From an uncultured Pelagibacteraceae bacterium (GTDB lineage: Bacteria > Pseudomonadota > Alphaproteobacteria > Pelagibacterales > Pelagibacteraceae), in assembly GCA_902524535.1 (NCBI GenBank), contig CABZDR010000001.1, positions 485,001-549,000 on the forward strand: 64,000 bases of DNA, in the 5' to 3' direction. This document shows positions 27,049 through 36,485 of this stretch, piece by piece. The translations under genes were made by a program, and so were the position numbers. The notes below the pieces were generated by a model. The model saw nothing but the letters and a program-made list of their open reading frames with translations, searched no databases and was not told the DNA's origin. The number at the start of each line of letters is the position of its first letter. Position 1 is the first letter of the stretch.

Positions 27049-28047
27049 ATGAAATACTTGATCTTTATATTTAAACACAGATTTAGAAGAAATTCTTTAA
27101 ACAATATACTAAAGTGTAAAAAAATTAATCAAACTCACGTCATAGATCTTTCAGGACCTTTACTTTGTTTTTTTGGTAAGCTTTTGTATTTTTTTATAAG
27201 AAGTAAAAAAGTAGTCTTTATTTCTTGTGATGGTTTAGATTTTCTAAAAAGAGAAACAAATGGTATTAACTTTTGGTTAGGAGGAACCTCAGAAAAGATT
27301 CAAGAAAAGTATAGAAAATTTAAAAATAATTTCGTGATGGGGAGCACTGTATTCACTGACGATACAAAGATATTAACATTTTATCCAATATTAATTAAGA
27401 AAAGCAAATTAAATTTTGATTTTAAATTCGTTTATATTTCAGAAAATAAAGAAATTACTAATAACAAATCAATTAAAATCTGGGAAGAATATAAAAATAC
27501 AATTTTAGATAATTTGGATTTAATTGATAAAAAACATTTTTGGAAAGATATAGTAGATGAGAAAAAAGAACCTGTTCAAAAAATATACATAGATATAAAA
27601 TCCTTAATAAGGTTAGAACTTGTAAATGAGTTGATAAAGATTTTAGATGATAGACTCATTTTAATTGGATCTAATTGGAAAAGCATCTATTCTAAAGCAC
27701 TTTCAAGCAACTACTCAAATGAATATATAGAAAATGTTTATAGAGGAAATATATGCGTGGATTTTGGTAGTAAAAATAGTGATAAATGTATTTATCCTAG
27801 AACTTCGAAAATTATCGAGAGTGGAGGGCTATTATTTCAGTCTATACATTCAGACAGTAAAGATATTTTTAAAGGTTTGTTTGATAAAACCTGTTTTACA
27901 TCTATAGAGGATATGAAAAAAAAAATTTTTTTCTTTATAAAAAATTCTAATCAAACAAATGAACTTTTGATTAAACAGCAAAATAATTTTGAAAATGAAG
28001 AATTGAATTATAAAACTTTAAAAAAAATTGAAACCTTCATTAATTGA
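27049..28047 (+). CDS. Unknown protein, possibly GT-B glycosyltransferase-like
   Basis: A 332-residue protein I do not recognise as a defined family. There is a short hydrophobic stretch near residues 35-60 (LSGPLLCFFGKLLYFFI). Near residues 245-290 the pattern NICVDFGSKNSDKCIYPRTS, IIESGGLLFQS resembles the donor-site segment of CgeB-like or GT-B transferases, where identity or role choice falls on a Glu before a Gly. Its place between methyltransferase genes and its overlap with the next gene (TGATG) suggest glycan assembly. The glycosyltransferase call is a hypothesis. Confidence 0.45.
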   Translation: MKYLIFIFKHRFRRNSLNNILKCKKINQTHVIDLSGPLLCFFGKLLYFFIRSKKVVFISCDGLDFLKRETNGINFWLGGTSEKIQEKYRKFKNNFVMGSTVFTDDTKILTFYPILIKKSKLNFDFKFVYISENKEITNNKSIKIWEEYKNTILDNLDLIDKKHFWKDIVDEKKEPVQKIYIDIKSLIRLELVNELIKILDDRLILIGSNWKSIYSKALSSNYSNEYIENVYRGNICVDFGSKNSDKCIYPRTSKIIESGGLLFQSIHSDSKDIFKGLFDKTCFTSIEDMKKKIFFFIKNSNQTNELLIKQQNNFENEELNYKTLKKIETFIN

Positions 28048-29222
28048 TGAAAAAAATATTTTTAGATTTAGGAAGACAGCCATTAGCAAATAATTTTAGT
28101 AAAAATTACACTCCTCCGCTTTTTAGGCTTAAACTCAAATTTGATACTAATTCAAAATTAGTGATGATAAATAAGCATATGAAAAAAGAGAAAATGTTTA
28201 ATAAATCTTATCCATATAGATCTTCAAAATCAAAATTAGTAAAAAAATTATTTAAAGAATTATCTAAAAAAATTAAAAAAAAATTAAAACCTGAAAATAT
28301 TTTGGAGATAGGTAGTAACGATGGAACATTTGCATCAAATTTTGATAAAAAAAAAATTACATGTATAGAACCTTGTGGTGATGTTGCTATTGAAGCAAAA
28401 AAAAAAGGTTTAAAAGTATATGTTAAATATTTTGATGATTTGTTAGTAAAAAAGCTGCTCAAGGATCATAAAAAATTTGATACGATATATTCAGCCAATA
28501 CTATAACTCATATTTCAGATTATGACTCTGTTTTTTTTAATTTATCGAAAATTCTAAGTGATAATGGTACGCTTATAATTGAGGAGCCTTCTTTATTGGA
28601 AACAATAAAAAAAAATTCATATGATCAGTTTTACAATGAGCATATTTATGTTTTTTCAACTATAGCGTTACAAAATATTTTGAGGAAAAATAGTTTAGAA
28701 ATCTATGATGTAGAAAATATTAACGTGCATGGTGGATCCAACCGTTATTATATTAAGAAAAAAAAAAATAAAAAGATTAAATTCTCAAATAAATATAAAA
28801 AGAATTTAAAATTAGAAAAAAAATACGGTCTTCACAAATTCTCATGTTTTAAAAATTTTTCAAAAAAGGTCCAAAATTCAAAAAAAAATTTAATAAAATT
28901 ACTAAAAAATATTAAAAAAAACAATAAAACGATCATTGGATATGGCGCATCCGCAAAAGCTGTGACAATATTGAATTATTGTAATTTAAAAGAGAATTAT
29001 TTTGACTTCTTTTATGACACAACAAAACAAAAAATAGGAAAATTTTTACCAGGTACTAAAATCAAAGTTCTAAAATACAAAAAACTAAAAAACACCAGGA
29101 CATATGTTTTTTTAGGGGCATGGAATTTTTATAAAGAAATAATAAAAAAAGAAAATTATTTTTACGCAAACTCTGGAAAATTCATTACTCACATACCACA
29201 TCCAAGAATTATAGAGAAATGA
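28047..29222 (+). CDS. Sugar C-methyltransferase family protein lacking the zinc motif
   Basis: About 391 residues, started here at the ATG overlapping the previous stop rather than the TTG at 28044. It follows the sugar C-methyltransferase (TylCIII/NovU-like) layout: FLDLGRQPLANNF, ILEIGSNDGTFAS (SAM loop), FDTIYSANTITHI, YDQFYNEHIYVFS (the region holding catalytic Tyr/His), VHGGSNRYYI, and C-terminal IIGYGASAKAVTIL. Most family members have an N-terminal zinc site with four Cys. No CxxC pairs are present here, so the zinc site has been lost. C-methylation of a keto-deoxysugar is the likely role. ATGA overlap with the next gene. Confidence 0.75.
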   Translation: MKKIFLDLGRQPLANNFSKNYTPPLFRLKLKFDTNSKLVMINKHMKKEKMFNKSYPYRSSKSKLVKKLFKELSKKIKKKLKPENILEIGSNDGTFASNFDKKKITCIEPCGDVAIEAKKKGLKVYVKYFDDLLVKKLLKDHKKFDTIYSANTITHISDYDSVFFNLSKILSDNGTLIIEEPSLLETIKKNSYDQFYNEHIYVFSTIALQNILRKNSLEIYDVENINVHGGSNRYYIKKKKNKKIKFSNKYKKNLKLEKKYGLHKFSCFKNFSKKVQNSKKNLIKLLKNIKKNNKTIIGYGASAKAVTILNYCNLKENYFDFFYDTTKQKIGKFLPGTKIKVLKYKKLKNTRTYVFLGAWNFYKEIIKKENYFYANSGKFITHIPHPRIIEK

Positions 29223-30352
29223 AAAAAAATTTTTTTTGGTCACCACATATAGACCCACAAGTTGCTACATTAAGATCTGTTTCAAATACTTTAAATTTTT
29301 TATCTAAATATGAAAAAAAATCTAAAAATTTTTTGATTAATGTTTTTGGGGAATGGGATGATTATAATTCAAAATCAGTTGAAAAGATTGATTTAACAAA
29401 TAATAAGTTTTTAAAACAAAAAAAATTCAAAGGATTTTTTCACTCAAGATTACTTTATTTCTTAATTTTTTTTTTTTCCTATTTTCCATTAAAAAGAATT
29501 TTAAATAATGATAAACCAAAATATTTGATAGTTCATTTAATTACTTCAGTTCCAATATTAATGTTCATTCTGAATAAATTTGAGACAAGATTGATCCTTC
29601 GAATATCGGGATACCCAAAGCTAAATTTTTTTAGATTTTTACTTTGGAAAATTGCTGCAACCAAAATTAGATACGTTATTTGCCCAACTGAAGAAACGAA
29701 AAGTTTATTATTAAAAAGAAAAATTTTTACAGAAGGCCAACTTATATTTATCCCAGATCCAATTCTTAACGTTAAAAAAGTAAATATTATGAAAAGAGAA
29801 AAATTAGAAAAAAAATTTACCAAACCTTTTTTCTTAGCAATTGGAAGATTTACAAAGCAAAAAAATCATATTTTTTTATTGGATTTTTTTTCAAAAAATT
29901 CTCATTACTTAGAGGACAATAAATTAATTATTATTGGCCAAGGTGAGCTAAAAAAGACATATGATAAAGTTATCAGAGAAAATAACTTAAAAAATAAAGT
30001 TGAGATTTTAAATTATAAAAAAAATATTTTTAATTATATTTCTAATGCGAAATGTGTAATCTCTAGTTCTTTATGGGAAGATCCTGGTTTTGTAATGGTG
30101 GAGGCGGCTTATATTGGAACACCAATAATATCATCGGATTGTCCTAGTGGACCAAAAGAATTTATTGGAAGAAATGAATGTGGATACATATACAATTTGA
30201 ACGATGAAAACAGCTTTAAACTAGCATTAGATAATTTTATTTTATCCTCGACTAATAGTATTGATCTAAAATTAATTAATGCAAAAAAAAAATCTAAAAT
30301 ATATACATGTTTCTATAATTCAAAAAAACTATCTGATATTTTAAGAAATTGA
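29219..30352 (+). CDS. Family 4-like glycosyltransferase (GT-B)
   Basis: A 377-residue retaining GT-B enzyme. The C-terminal domain carries FFLAIGRFTKQKNH, LIIIGQGELK, and WEDPGFVMVEAAYIGTPIISS, in which the conserved Glu of the EX7E-type motif sits. It is a cytoplasmic enzyme that would add a sugar from a nucleotide donor to the lipid-linked glycan. A single hydrophobic stretch near residue 80 (LLYFLIFFFSYFPL) may help membrane contact. Donor and acceptor are unknown. Confidence 0.83.
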   Translation: MKKNFFWSPHIDPQVATLRSVSNTLNFLSKYEKKSKNFLINVFGEWDDYNSKSVEKIDLTNNKFLKQKKFKGFFHSRLLYFLIFFFSYFPLKRILNNDKPKYLIVHLITSVPILMFILNKFETRLILRISGYPKLNFFRFLLWKIAATKIRYVICPTEETKSLLLKRKIFTEGQLIFIPDPILNVKKVNIMKREKLEKKFTKPFFLAIGRFTKQKNHIFLLDFFSKNSHYLEDNKLIIIGQGELKKTYDKVIRENNLKNKVEILNYKKNIFNYISNAKCVISSSLWEDPGFVMVEAAYIGTPIISSDCPSGPKEFIGRNECGYIYNLNDENSFKLALDNFILSSTNSIDLKLINAKKKSKIYTCFYNSKKLSDILRN

Positions 30353-30438
30353 AAAAATATAATATGATTAAAAAAATTATTATTTTAATTAATAATATAA
30401 TTTTATATTATATTTTCTTGAGCTATGAATAATCAATT

Positions 30439-31410
30439 ATGAAAAAAAAAAAAATATTAATAACTGGTGTGGCAGGCTTCATAGGTTTTTCACTAGCTAG
30501 AAAAATTATACAATATAAAAATTTTGAGGTAGTAGGTATTGACAATATAAACTCTTATTATAACAGAAAACTTAAACTAAAAAGATTAAGTCTTCTAAAA
30601 AATAAAAATTTTAAGTTTTACAAAATTGATTTAATAGAAAAGAATAAACTTTATAAATTATTTGAAAAAAATAATTTTGATATAGTTTTTAATTTTGCAG
30701 CACAGGCAGGTGTAAGATATTGTTATGAAAATCCAAAATCTTACACTGACTCTAATATAATAGGTTTTATAAATCTTTCTGAAATGATTAAAAATTTTTA
30801 CGTAGATAGATTTATTTTTGCTTCTTCAAGTTCTATTTATGGAGATCAAAAACCATTTCCGAAAAAAGAAAATTCTGAGGTAAATCCAATTAATTTATAT
30901 TCGCTATCTAAATTTTCAAATGAGCAATTTGCAAAGTCAATCAGCAAAACAATAAATACAACTATGGTTGGATTAAGATTTTTTACTATTTATGGTCCAT
31001 GGGGAAGGCCAGATATGATGATTTTAAAATATCTTATTTCAGCTTATAAAAAATTAAGTTTTCCTCTTTTTAACAATGGTGATCACTATAGAGATTTCAC
31101 ATATATTGATGACGCCATTAATATTTGCTTCGCTTTATTGAATAAAAAAATGATAGGTAAATTTGCAATTTTTAATATTTGCTCTTCAAAACCAATAATT
31201 ATTACAAAAATTTTAAAAGAAATTAATAAATACTCAAAAAAACCATTAATTAAAAAAAAACCTAGAGACAAGGCAGATGTTTATAAAACTTATGGAGATA
31301 ACAAGAAAATAAATAATTTCTTAAAAAAGAAAATAAAGTTCACAAGTTATACTATAGGAGTAAAGAACACTTGTGACTGGTTTTTGAAAAATAAAAATCT
31401 CTTTAGTTAA
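30439..31410 (+). CDS. NAD-dependent epimerase, UDP-glucuronate 4-epimerase-like
   Basis: A 323-residue extended SDR. Motifs: ILITGVAGFIGFSLA, GIDNINSYY, FNFAAQAGVRY (a hallmark of the UDP-glucuronate 4-epimerase group), FASSSSIYG, and YSLSKFSNE with the catalytic Tyr and Lys. It also has GLRFFTIYGPWGRPDMM and HYRDFTYIDD. It would interconvert UDP-glucuronate and UDP-galacturonate for the surface glycan. An 86-nt AT-rich gap precedes it, so it may be separately transcribed. Confidence 0.8.
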   Translation: MKKKKILITGVAGFIGFSLARKIIQYKNFEVVGIDNINSYYNRKLKLKRLSLLKNKNFKFYKIDLIEKNKLYKLFEKNNFDIVFNFAAQAGVRYCYENPKSYTDSNIIGFINLSEMIKNFYVDRFIFASSSSIYGDQKPFPKKENSEVNPINLYSLSKFSNEQFAKSISKTINTTMVGLRFFTIYGPWGRPDMMILKYLISAYKKLSFPLFNNGDHYRDFTYIDDAINICFALLNKKMIGKFAIFNICSSKPIIITKILKEINKYSKKPLIKKKPRDKADVYKTYGDNKKINNFLKKKIKFTSYTIGVKNTCDWFLKNKNLFS

Positions 31411-31445
31411 ATTAAAAAAAACTCTTTTATTTGCCACTAAAACAG

Positions 31446-32744
31446 TTATTTATTGAAAGTCTCATTTAAAAAATTTTGTACTTTTTTTCCTGATTTTCCA
31501 TCAACAATACCAAGATAATATTTGAGCGTTTTTTTGTCCTCATGAGAAAGATTTCTATTTTTATATTTTGAATTTAAATAAAAATTTATTTTTTGATTGA
31601 ACTGTTTTTTGGTATTAACAAAATATTCTTTGTTAGTTATTTTTAGTAACAAATTTTTTTTTTTTATATTCTCTTTATTGAAATTTGGGATGATTAAATT
31701 TCTATTACTTGCGATCGTCTCTAAAACTATGGTTGAATTGAAAGCAATAACAACAGATGCGTCTTTTAAAAATTTTTCCCCCGTTCCACCTACAACGAAG
31801 CTACAATTTTTAGGTAAAATTTTTAAATCTAAATCATTAATTTTATGAGAACCGATTTTTCCCTTAAAAATTATTTTTACAGAAGGATTTTTTTTTGCAA
31901 AATCTATTAGATATTCAAGTGTTTGATCGTAAAGCTTTTTCCAATTTATATTAGATTTTTTTAAGATTATGTCATTTCCTCTATATTTTTCAATCAAGTA
32001 ATAAACTAAGATATTCTTTTTTGGTTTAGTTTTTCTTAATCTAAAAGAATAATCTGATCTTGGACATCCATTAATATGTATCTGTTTATCTTTAGCAATT
32101 TTACTTTTAATCAAAATTTTTCTTTGGTTTTCCGAATATACGGAAATTTTATGTGCTAAAGACTCAGTGTTGTATCTTTTATAAACTCTTGTACTATTTA
32201 TTTCTTCTATCGGTGTAAATGTAGACTCTTTATGTAAAATAATAAACTTTTTACCTAGATTTTTAAAAACTTCCTCTAAATATTTTTCAGTATAATTAAA
32301 AATATTAAAACTAATAAATCCATCTAATTTTATAAATTTATCTAATATAGAAAATGTGTTTGTTAAATATTTGATATATTGATTTTTATAATAGGTTTCA
32401 AGCAAATTAGCAGGTTTTGTGAAATAATTTCTTTTATCAATATTCTTAAAATAGTAAGAAAGAAATTTTCTTAGGAACCGCCTTGGCAATATAAAAAAAG
32501 CAATGTTATTATTATTTTGATTATAATAAGATTCTATCAAGTCTTCATATCCACCACTTTTTGGAAAGACTAAAACTTTTTTTAAGTTTTTAGATTTATA
32601 TTTGATTATTCTTACTTTTCGAATATTTAGCCATATTATGAATGCAGAAATTCTGTAACTGTTAATTCTCATAGATAAGTCTATTAAAAGAGAGGAAATA
32701 ATTAATATTAATTGATATAACTTTTTTTTGATAATCATTAGCAT
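31446..32744 (-). CDS. GT-B-like surface carbohydrate protein
   Basis: A 432-residue protein with a likely N-terminal membrane helix (YQLILIISSLLIDLSM). The middle and C-terminal regions hold INGCPRSDY, VKIIFKGKIGSH, and SVVIAFNSTIVLETIASNRNLIIPNF. The last resembles the acceptor/donor-site helix of CDP-glycerol or surface-carbohydrate transferases (compare CTTGFEAIVSNKPLITY in the gene at 12080). It is probably a transferase acting on the glycan, but the family call is weak. It starts 2 nt after the minus-strand glycosyltransferase at 32747, so the two are one transcript. Confidence 0.55.
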   Translation of the reverse strand: MLMIIKKKLYQLILIISSLLIDLSMRINSYRISAFIIWLNIRKVRIIKYKSKNLKKVLVFPKSGGYEDLIESYYNQNNNNIAFFILPRRFLRKFLSYYFKNIDKRNYFTKPANLLETYYKNQYIKYLTNTFSILDKFIKLDGFISFNIFNYTEKYLEEVFKNLGKKFIILHKESTFTPIEEINSTRVYKRYNTESLAHKISVYSENQRKILIKSKIAKDKQIHINGCPRSDYSFRLRKTKPKKNILVYYLIEKYRGNDIILKKSNINWKKLYDQTLEYLIDFAKKNPSVKIIFKGKIGSHKINDLDLKILPKNCSFVVGGTGEKFLKDASVVIAFNSTIVLETIASNRNLIIPNFNKENIKKKNLLLKITNKEYFVNTKKQFNQKINFYLNSKYKNRNLSHEDKKTLKYYLGIVDGKSGKKVQNFLNETFNK

Positions 32745-32746
32745 TT

Positions 32747-33841
32747 TTACTTAATATATATTTCTTTTGAAAAGTGAATAATTCTTTGACAACGTTTATC
32801 CCATGTATATTTTTTTACTGTTTTATAGGCATTTTGTCTTAAATACGTATTTTTGTAATTTTTTTTAAAAGCTAGTTGAATTGCCTTAGACCATTTCTCA
32901 TCTTCATTTACATTTACTAATATGCAATTAAAATCATTCTTAAGTATGTGTTTGTAAACTTTGAGGTTTGAAGCAATTATTATCATATTAGCAGCCATGT
33001 AATCGAACATTTTTAGAGGAGACATATAGTTTTGTAACCAGATGGAACCTCTGCCTTTAACTTTTTCTTGATAAGGCATTAAAGCTACATCATACTTAGA
33101 TAAAATTTTAGGTATTTTTGAATAATTAACGTAATTAAAAATTCTTATATTTTTTTCTTTTTTCTTCAATTTTAGATATTTCTTTTCTCCATAAAGATGA
33201 AACGTAATTTTTCTATTTTTTTTAGCTAATCTAAATATTTGTTCAATACCTTTACCCTCAAAAAAACTTCCAATATAAACGCACGTTTTTTCCAATTTTG
33301 AGTTATTTTTGTATTTAAAATCTCCCAAATTAACAGCATCATCCAGAATTATAAAATTTTTTTCTTTGATCTTGTATATGTGATTTAGATTTTTATTCAA
33401 AAATATAAACTTTAAATTCTTAATCAAATTAAGATTTTTAAATAATAAATATATTATTTTTGAAAAACCTGTTATCTCATGATGTAATTCTAATATTATT
33501 TTCCTTTTAAAAAAACTTGCAAATAAACTAAAAATAATACTTCTCGAAATAAATAAAGCATCTTGATCAATTTTTTTTGAAAGAATTTTTAAAGAAAATA
33601 TTATTCTTAAAATAAAATTGAGTAAAATAAATTTATTAAAAATTGAAAAAATTTTAAATTTATTATTTATGTTATAAATTTTATTGATTATTTTTATATC
33701 TTTATTATTTATAACAAATAAATTTATGTCATAATTTAGCTTTGAAAATGCTTCACACATTTTCATAACATGTATAGAGTAAGCCGATTTACTTGGAAGG
33801 TTTAATTCAGCAACATAACAAATTTTCTTTTTCTCTTGCAT
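32747..33841 (-). CDS. Family 4-like glycosyltransferase (GT-B)
   Basis: A 364-residue GT-B enzyme with ELNLPSKSAYSIHVMKMCEA at the N-terminus, typical of GT4 acceptor domains. The donor domain has CVYIGSFFEGKGIEQIFRLA, ITFHLYG, DVALMPYQEK, and MSPLKMFDYMAANMIIIAS, which includes the conserved nucleotide-sugar contact region. It transfers a sugar in the cytoplasm. It is divergent to the GT2 gene at 33920 with a 78-nt spacer. The sequence is extremely rich in Ile, Lys and Asn, which is normal for this island. Confidence 0.82.
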   Translation of the reverse strand: MQEKKKICYVAELNLPSKSAYSIHVMKMCEAFSKLNYDINLFVINNKDIKIINKIYNINNKFKIFSIFNKFILLNFILRIIFSLKILSKKIDQDALFISRSIIFSLFASFFKRKIILELHHEITGFSKIIYLLFKNLNLIKNLKFIFLNKNLNHIYKIKEKNFIILDDAVNLGDFKYKNNSKLEKTCVYIGSFFEGKGIEQIFRLAKKNRKITFHLYGEKKYLKLKKKEKNIRIFNYVNYSKIPKILSKYDVALMPYQEKVKGRGSIWLQNYMSPLKMFDYMAANMIIIASNLKVYKHILKNDFNCILVNVNEDEKWSKAIQLAFKKNYKNTYLRQNAYKTVKKYTWDKRCQRIIHFSKEIYIK

Positions 33842-33919
33842 ATGTAATTAAGAGCTGTTTAGTTTTACATGTTTTTCAAAATAAAAAAAGATTAATGTGT
33901 TTTAATGAAGCTAAAATAA
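33842..33919. promoter_or_regulatory. Divergent spacer, probable promoters
   Basis: A 78-nt AT-rich spacer between two divergently transcribed glycosyltransferase genes. Promoters for both directions are expected by position. I cannot place -35/-10 pairs with confidence. Confidence 0.3.
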
Positions 33920-34666
33920 ATGAATAAAGATTTGGTATCAATAATAATTCCTTTTTACAAAAAAAAAGAATATATATTTAAAACAGTAAATTCAATTTTG
34001 AACCAATCTTATACTAATTATGAAATTATTATAGTTTATGATGATGAAGATTTGTCAGATTTTGATTATCTAAAAGAATTTTTTAAATCTATAAATAAAA
34101 TTAGGATGATAAAAAATTTACAAAATATTGGAGCAGGACTATCAAGGAATAAAGGTATTGTTAATGCCAAAGGTAAATTTATTGCATTCCTAGATGCGGA
34201 TGATATTTGGAAAAAACACAAATTAAAAAACCAAATTAATTTTATGAAAAAAAAGAACTTAAAATTTACACATACTTCATACGAAGTTATTGATAAAAAC
34301 GATAAAGTTTTAGGAGAAAGGATCTCACGAAATTTTGAAAAAGTAGATGATTTAATTAAGTCCTGTGACATAGGATTATCAACAGTAATTATTAAAAAGG
34401 AAATAATAGATCACCAAACTAAATTCCCAAATTTAAAAACTAAAGAAGATTTTGTTTTATGGCTAAAAATTCTTCAAAAAAATATTTCAATTAATTATTT
34501 TAATGAAACGTTATCATCATGGAGAAAGCTTGACAATTCTCTATCTAGTTCTGTTATACAGAAATTAATAGATGCTTTTAAAGTTTATAATTATTACATG
34601 AAGTTCAATTTTATAAAATCTTTCTATTACACTATATGTTTAAGTATTAATTATTTAAAAAAATAA
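33920..34666 (+). CDS. Family 2 glycosyltransferase (GT-A)
   Basis: A 248-residue inverting GT2 enzyme. It opens VSIIIPFYKKKEYIFKTVNS, continues SILNQSYTNYEIIIVYDD, and has the nucleotide/metal motif FIAFLDADDIWKKHKL. Near residue 165 lies TKEDFVLWLKIL, matching the usual ED(x)-type catalytic base region. It adds one sugar to a lipid-linked acceptor. It sits 1 nt before the WecA/MraY-like gene, so both are probably co-expressed at the start of glycan assembly. Confidence 0.85.
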   Translation: MNKDLVSIIIPFYKKKEYIFKTVNSILNQSYTNYEIIIVYDDEDLSDFDYLKEFFKSINKIRMIKNLQNIGAGLSRNKGIVNAKGKFIAFLDADDIWKKHKLKNQINFMKKKNLKFTHTSYEVIDKNDKVLGERISRNFEKVDDLIKSCDIGLSTVIIKKEIIDHQTKFPNLKTKEDFVLWLKILQKNISINYFNETLSSWRKLDNSLSSSVIQKLIDAFKVYNYYMKFNFIKSFYYTICLSINYLKK

Positions 34667-34667
34667 C

Positions 34668-35693
34668 ATGTATTATTTATTTTTTTTTTTGATCCCAGTT
34701 TTAATCTATTTTACAAATACTTTTATTGTTAAAAATAAATATCTTTTAAATTTTTCTGGTGAGACTCACCAAAAAATTTTAGGAACAAAAAAAACACCAT
34801 TATCTGGTGGGATTTTTCTAATAATTTTTTTATCAATTATTCTTATTGAAAGAGATCAAATATCCTATGTTTTTTTTATTTTTATATTTATATTAGGTCT
34901 ATTCTCTGACTTGAAAATCTTATCTGTTCCATCAAGAAGATTATTTTATCAATTTATATTAGTCTTATTATTTGTTCATTTTTTAAGTTTAAACGGAATT
35001 TCAACTAGAATTTTATTTATTGATAAAGTTTTAGAAAATTATTATTTAAGTGTTTTGTTTAGTACTTTATGTATAATGATTTTAATCAATGGAACCAATT
35101 TCATTGATGGATTAAATGGTTTAGTTCTCACATATTACTTTATAGTTCTAGTTCTACTTTATAAATCAAACCTTTTAATTGGCATAAATTTTACAAACTT
35201 TAATTTAATCTATTTGTGTTACCTTTTATTTGTTCTTCTTGTCTTTAATTTTTTTAATCAATTATATTTAGGAGACTCAGGTGCATACTTATTAGGGTTA
35301 TTCATGGGTTATTTATTAATTGAGTTGCATAAATATCATCCTAATATTTCACCTTTTTATATTGTGCTATTACTATGGTATCCAAGTTTTGAAAATTTAT
35401 TTTGTATTATAAGAAAATTTAAATTAGGCAAATCACCAGTTTCTCCAGATAGTAAACATTTTCATCATCTATTATTTTATTTTTTAAAAAAAAAATTAAA
35501 ATCTAACAATTTAGTTTGTAATAATTATTCAAGCTTAATTATTAATTTCTACAACTTTGTAATTTTATTAATTGGAACTCAGAGTATTTATAATACCCAA
35601 ATTTTAGTAATATTAATTTTAATTAATATCTTAATTTATACTATAATTTATCTAAAATTATTTAAGTTCAAATACAAAAGCGTTAATTTCTAA
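34668..35693 (+). CDS. WecA/MraY-like undecaprenyl-phosphate sugar-1-phosphate transferase
   Basis: A 341-residue integral membrane protein with about ten hydrophobic helices. It has the family signatures TKKTPLSGG (polyprenyl-phosphate side), GTNFIDGLNGLV (Asp-rich, catalytic), LGDSGAYLLGLFMGY, and SPDSKHFHHLL (His-rich cytoplasmic loop). It would transfer a HexNAc-1-phosphate from a UDP-sugar to undecaprenyl phosphate, starting the lipid-linked glycan. This is the only initiating transferase visible in the island. It ends 11 nt inside the convergent GT2 gene on the other strand. Confidence 0.87.
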   Translation: MYYLFFFLIPVLIYFTNTFIVKNKYLLNFSGETHQKILGTKKTPLSGGIFLIIFLSIILIERDQISYVFFIFIFILGLFSDLKILSVPSRRLFYQFILVLLFVHFLSLNGISTRILFIDKVLENYYLSVLFSTLCIMILINGTNFIDGLNGLVLTYYFIVLVLLYKSNLLIGINFTNFNLIYLCYLLFVLLVFNFFNQLYLGDSGAYLLGLFMGYLLIELHKYHPNISPFYIVLLLWYPSFENLFCIIRKFKLGKSPVSPDSKHFHHLLFYFLKKKLKSNNLVCNNYSSLIINFYNFVILLIGTQSIYNTQILVILILINILIYTIIYLKLFKFKYKSVNF

Positions 35694-36354
35694 TGACAAA
35701 TAGCTTAATCATTTGCATTAATATCATGAATCCATCTTTAAATGCGTTAACTTTCTTTTTCCCTCCAATTCTTGATCTTTCATAAGCTTTGGAAGTGGCT
35801 AATTTACAATTCATTCTTTTGGCTTTTATTGGTAGTTCGACACAAATTCTAAAATCTTTAGATATTAAATGTAAGTCTTTAGCTCTAGTCGTCTTTCCTA
35901 TTACATAAGTATATAAAATATCAGTAATATTCAAACCAAAGAATAGATTTCCAATTTTAGTAAAAACAAAGTTACCAATTAAAGTAATTATAGTGTCATC
36001 ATCACTACCACAGTTTTTTTCATATCTAGTTCCAAAAATAAAATCAGCTTTAGTGTTATTCATCTGCTCAGTCATTTTTGAAAGTTCTTTTGGATCAAAC
36101 GAACCATCTGCATTAAATATGCAAAATAATTCTGTTTCTACTGAGTTAATTCCAAAAATTAATGCATCACCGTAACCTTTCCCACTTTGATAAAGAATTT
36201 TGCAATTATATTTTTTTGCGCATTCAATGGTTTCTTCATCTTCCCTTTCTAAAACGATCAAAATTTTAAGATTGAAACTTTTTAATTCTTCTAGCACTTT
36301 GGGTAAAGATTCTTTCTCATTTTTAGCTGGAATTACTAGTGTAAGATTGTCCAC
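35683..36354 (-). CDS. Family 2 glycosyltransferase, dolichyl-phosphate-mannose synthase-like
   Basis: A 223-residue GT2 enzyme with LTLVIPAKNEKESLPKVLEE, YQSGKGYGDALIFGI, the metal motif FCIFNADGSFDP, and FIFGTRYEKNC. This layout matches DPM1/GtrB-like proteins that put a sugar on a polyprenyl phosphate. The membrane anchor helices of GtrB are missing, and only a short hydrophobic C-terminus (FMILMQMIKLFVI) remains. It is convergent with the WecA-like gene (11-nt overlap) and divergent to the membrane protein at 36486. Confidence 0.8.
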   Translation of the reverse strand: MDNLTLVIPAKNEKESLPKVLEELKSFNLKILIVLEREDEETIECAKKYNCKILYQSGKGYGDALIFGINSVETELFCIFNADGSFDPKELSKMTEQMNNTKADFIFGTRYEKNCGSDDDTIITLIGNFVFTKIGNLFFGLNITDILYTYVIGKTTRAKDLHLISKDFRICVELPIKAKRMNCKLATSKAYERSRIGGKKKVNAFKDGFMILMQMIKLFVIRN

Positions 36355-36450
36355 AAAAACTCTAAATATTTATTATTTTATGTTAATAGTAGTTAAATTG
36401 ATTTATCCTAAAATATAGACTTTTTAAATAAAATAATATCAAAAATTTTT

Positions 36451-36480
36451 TTGACAAAATTATTTATATACAAATAAAAA
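36451..36480 (+). promoter_or_regulatory. Candidate promoter with consensus -35 close to the start codon
   Basis: A perfect TTGACA at 36451-36456 is followed, 17-18 nt later, by weak -10 candidates (ATAAAA or TAAAAA at 36474-36480). Transcription would begin near 36486, the ATG of the next gene, so the mRNA may be leaderless. The weak -10 keeps confidence low. Confidence 0.35.
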
Positions 36481-36485
36481 TATTA

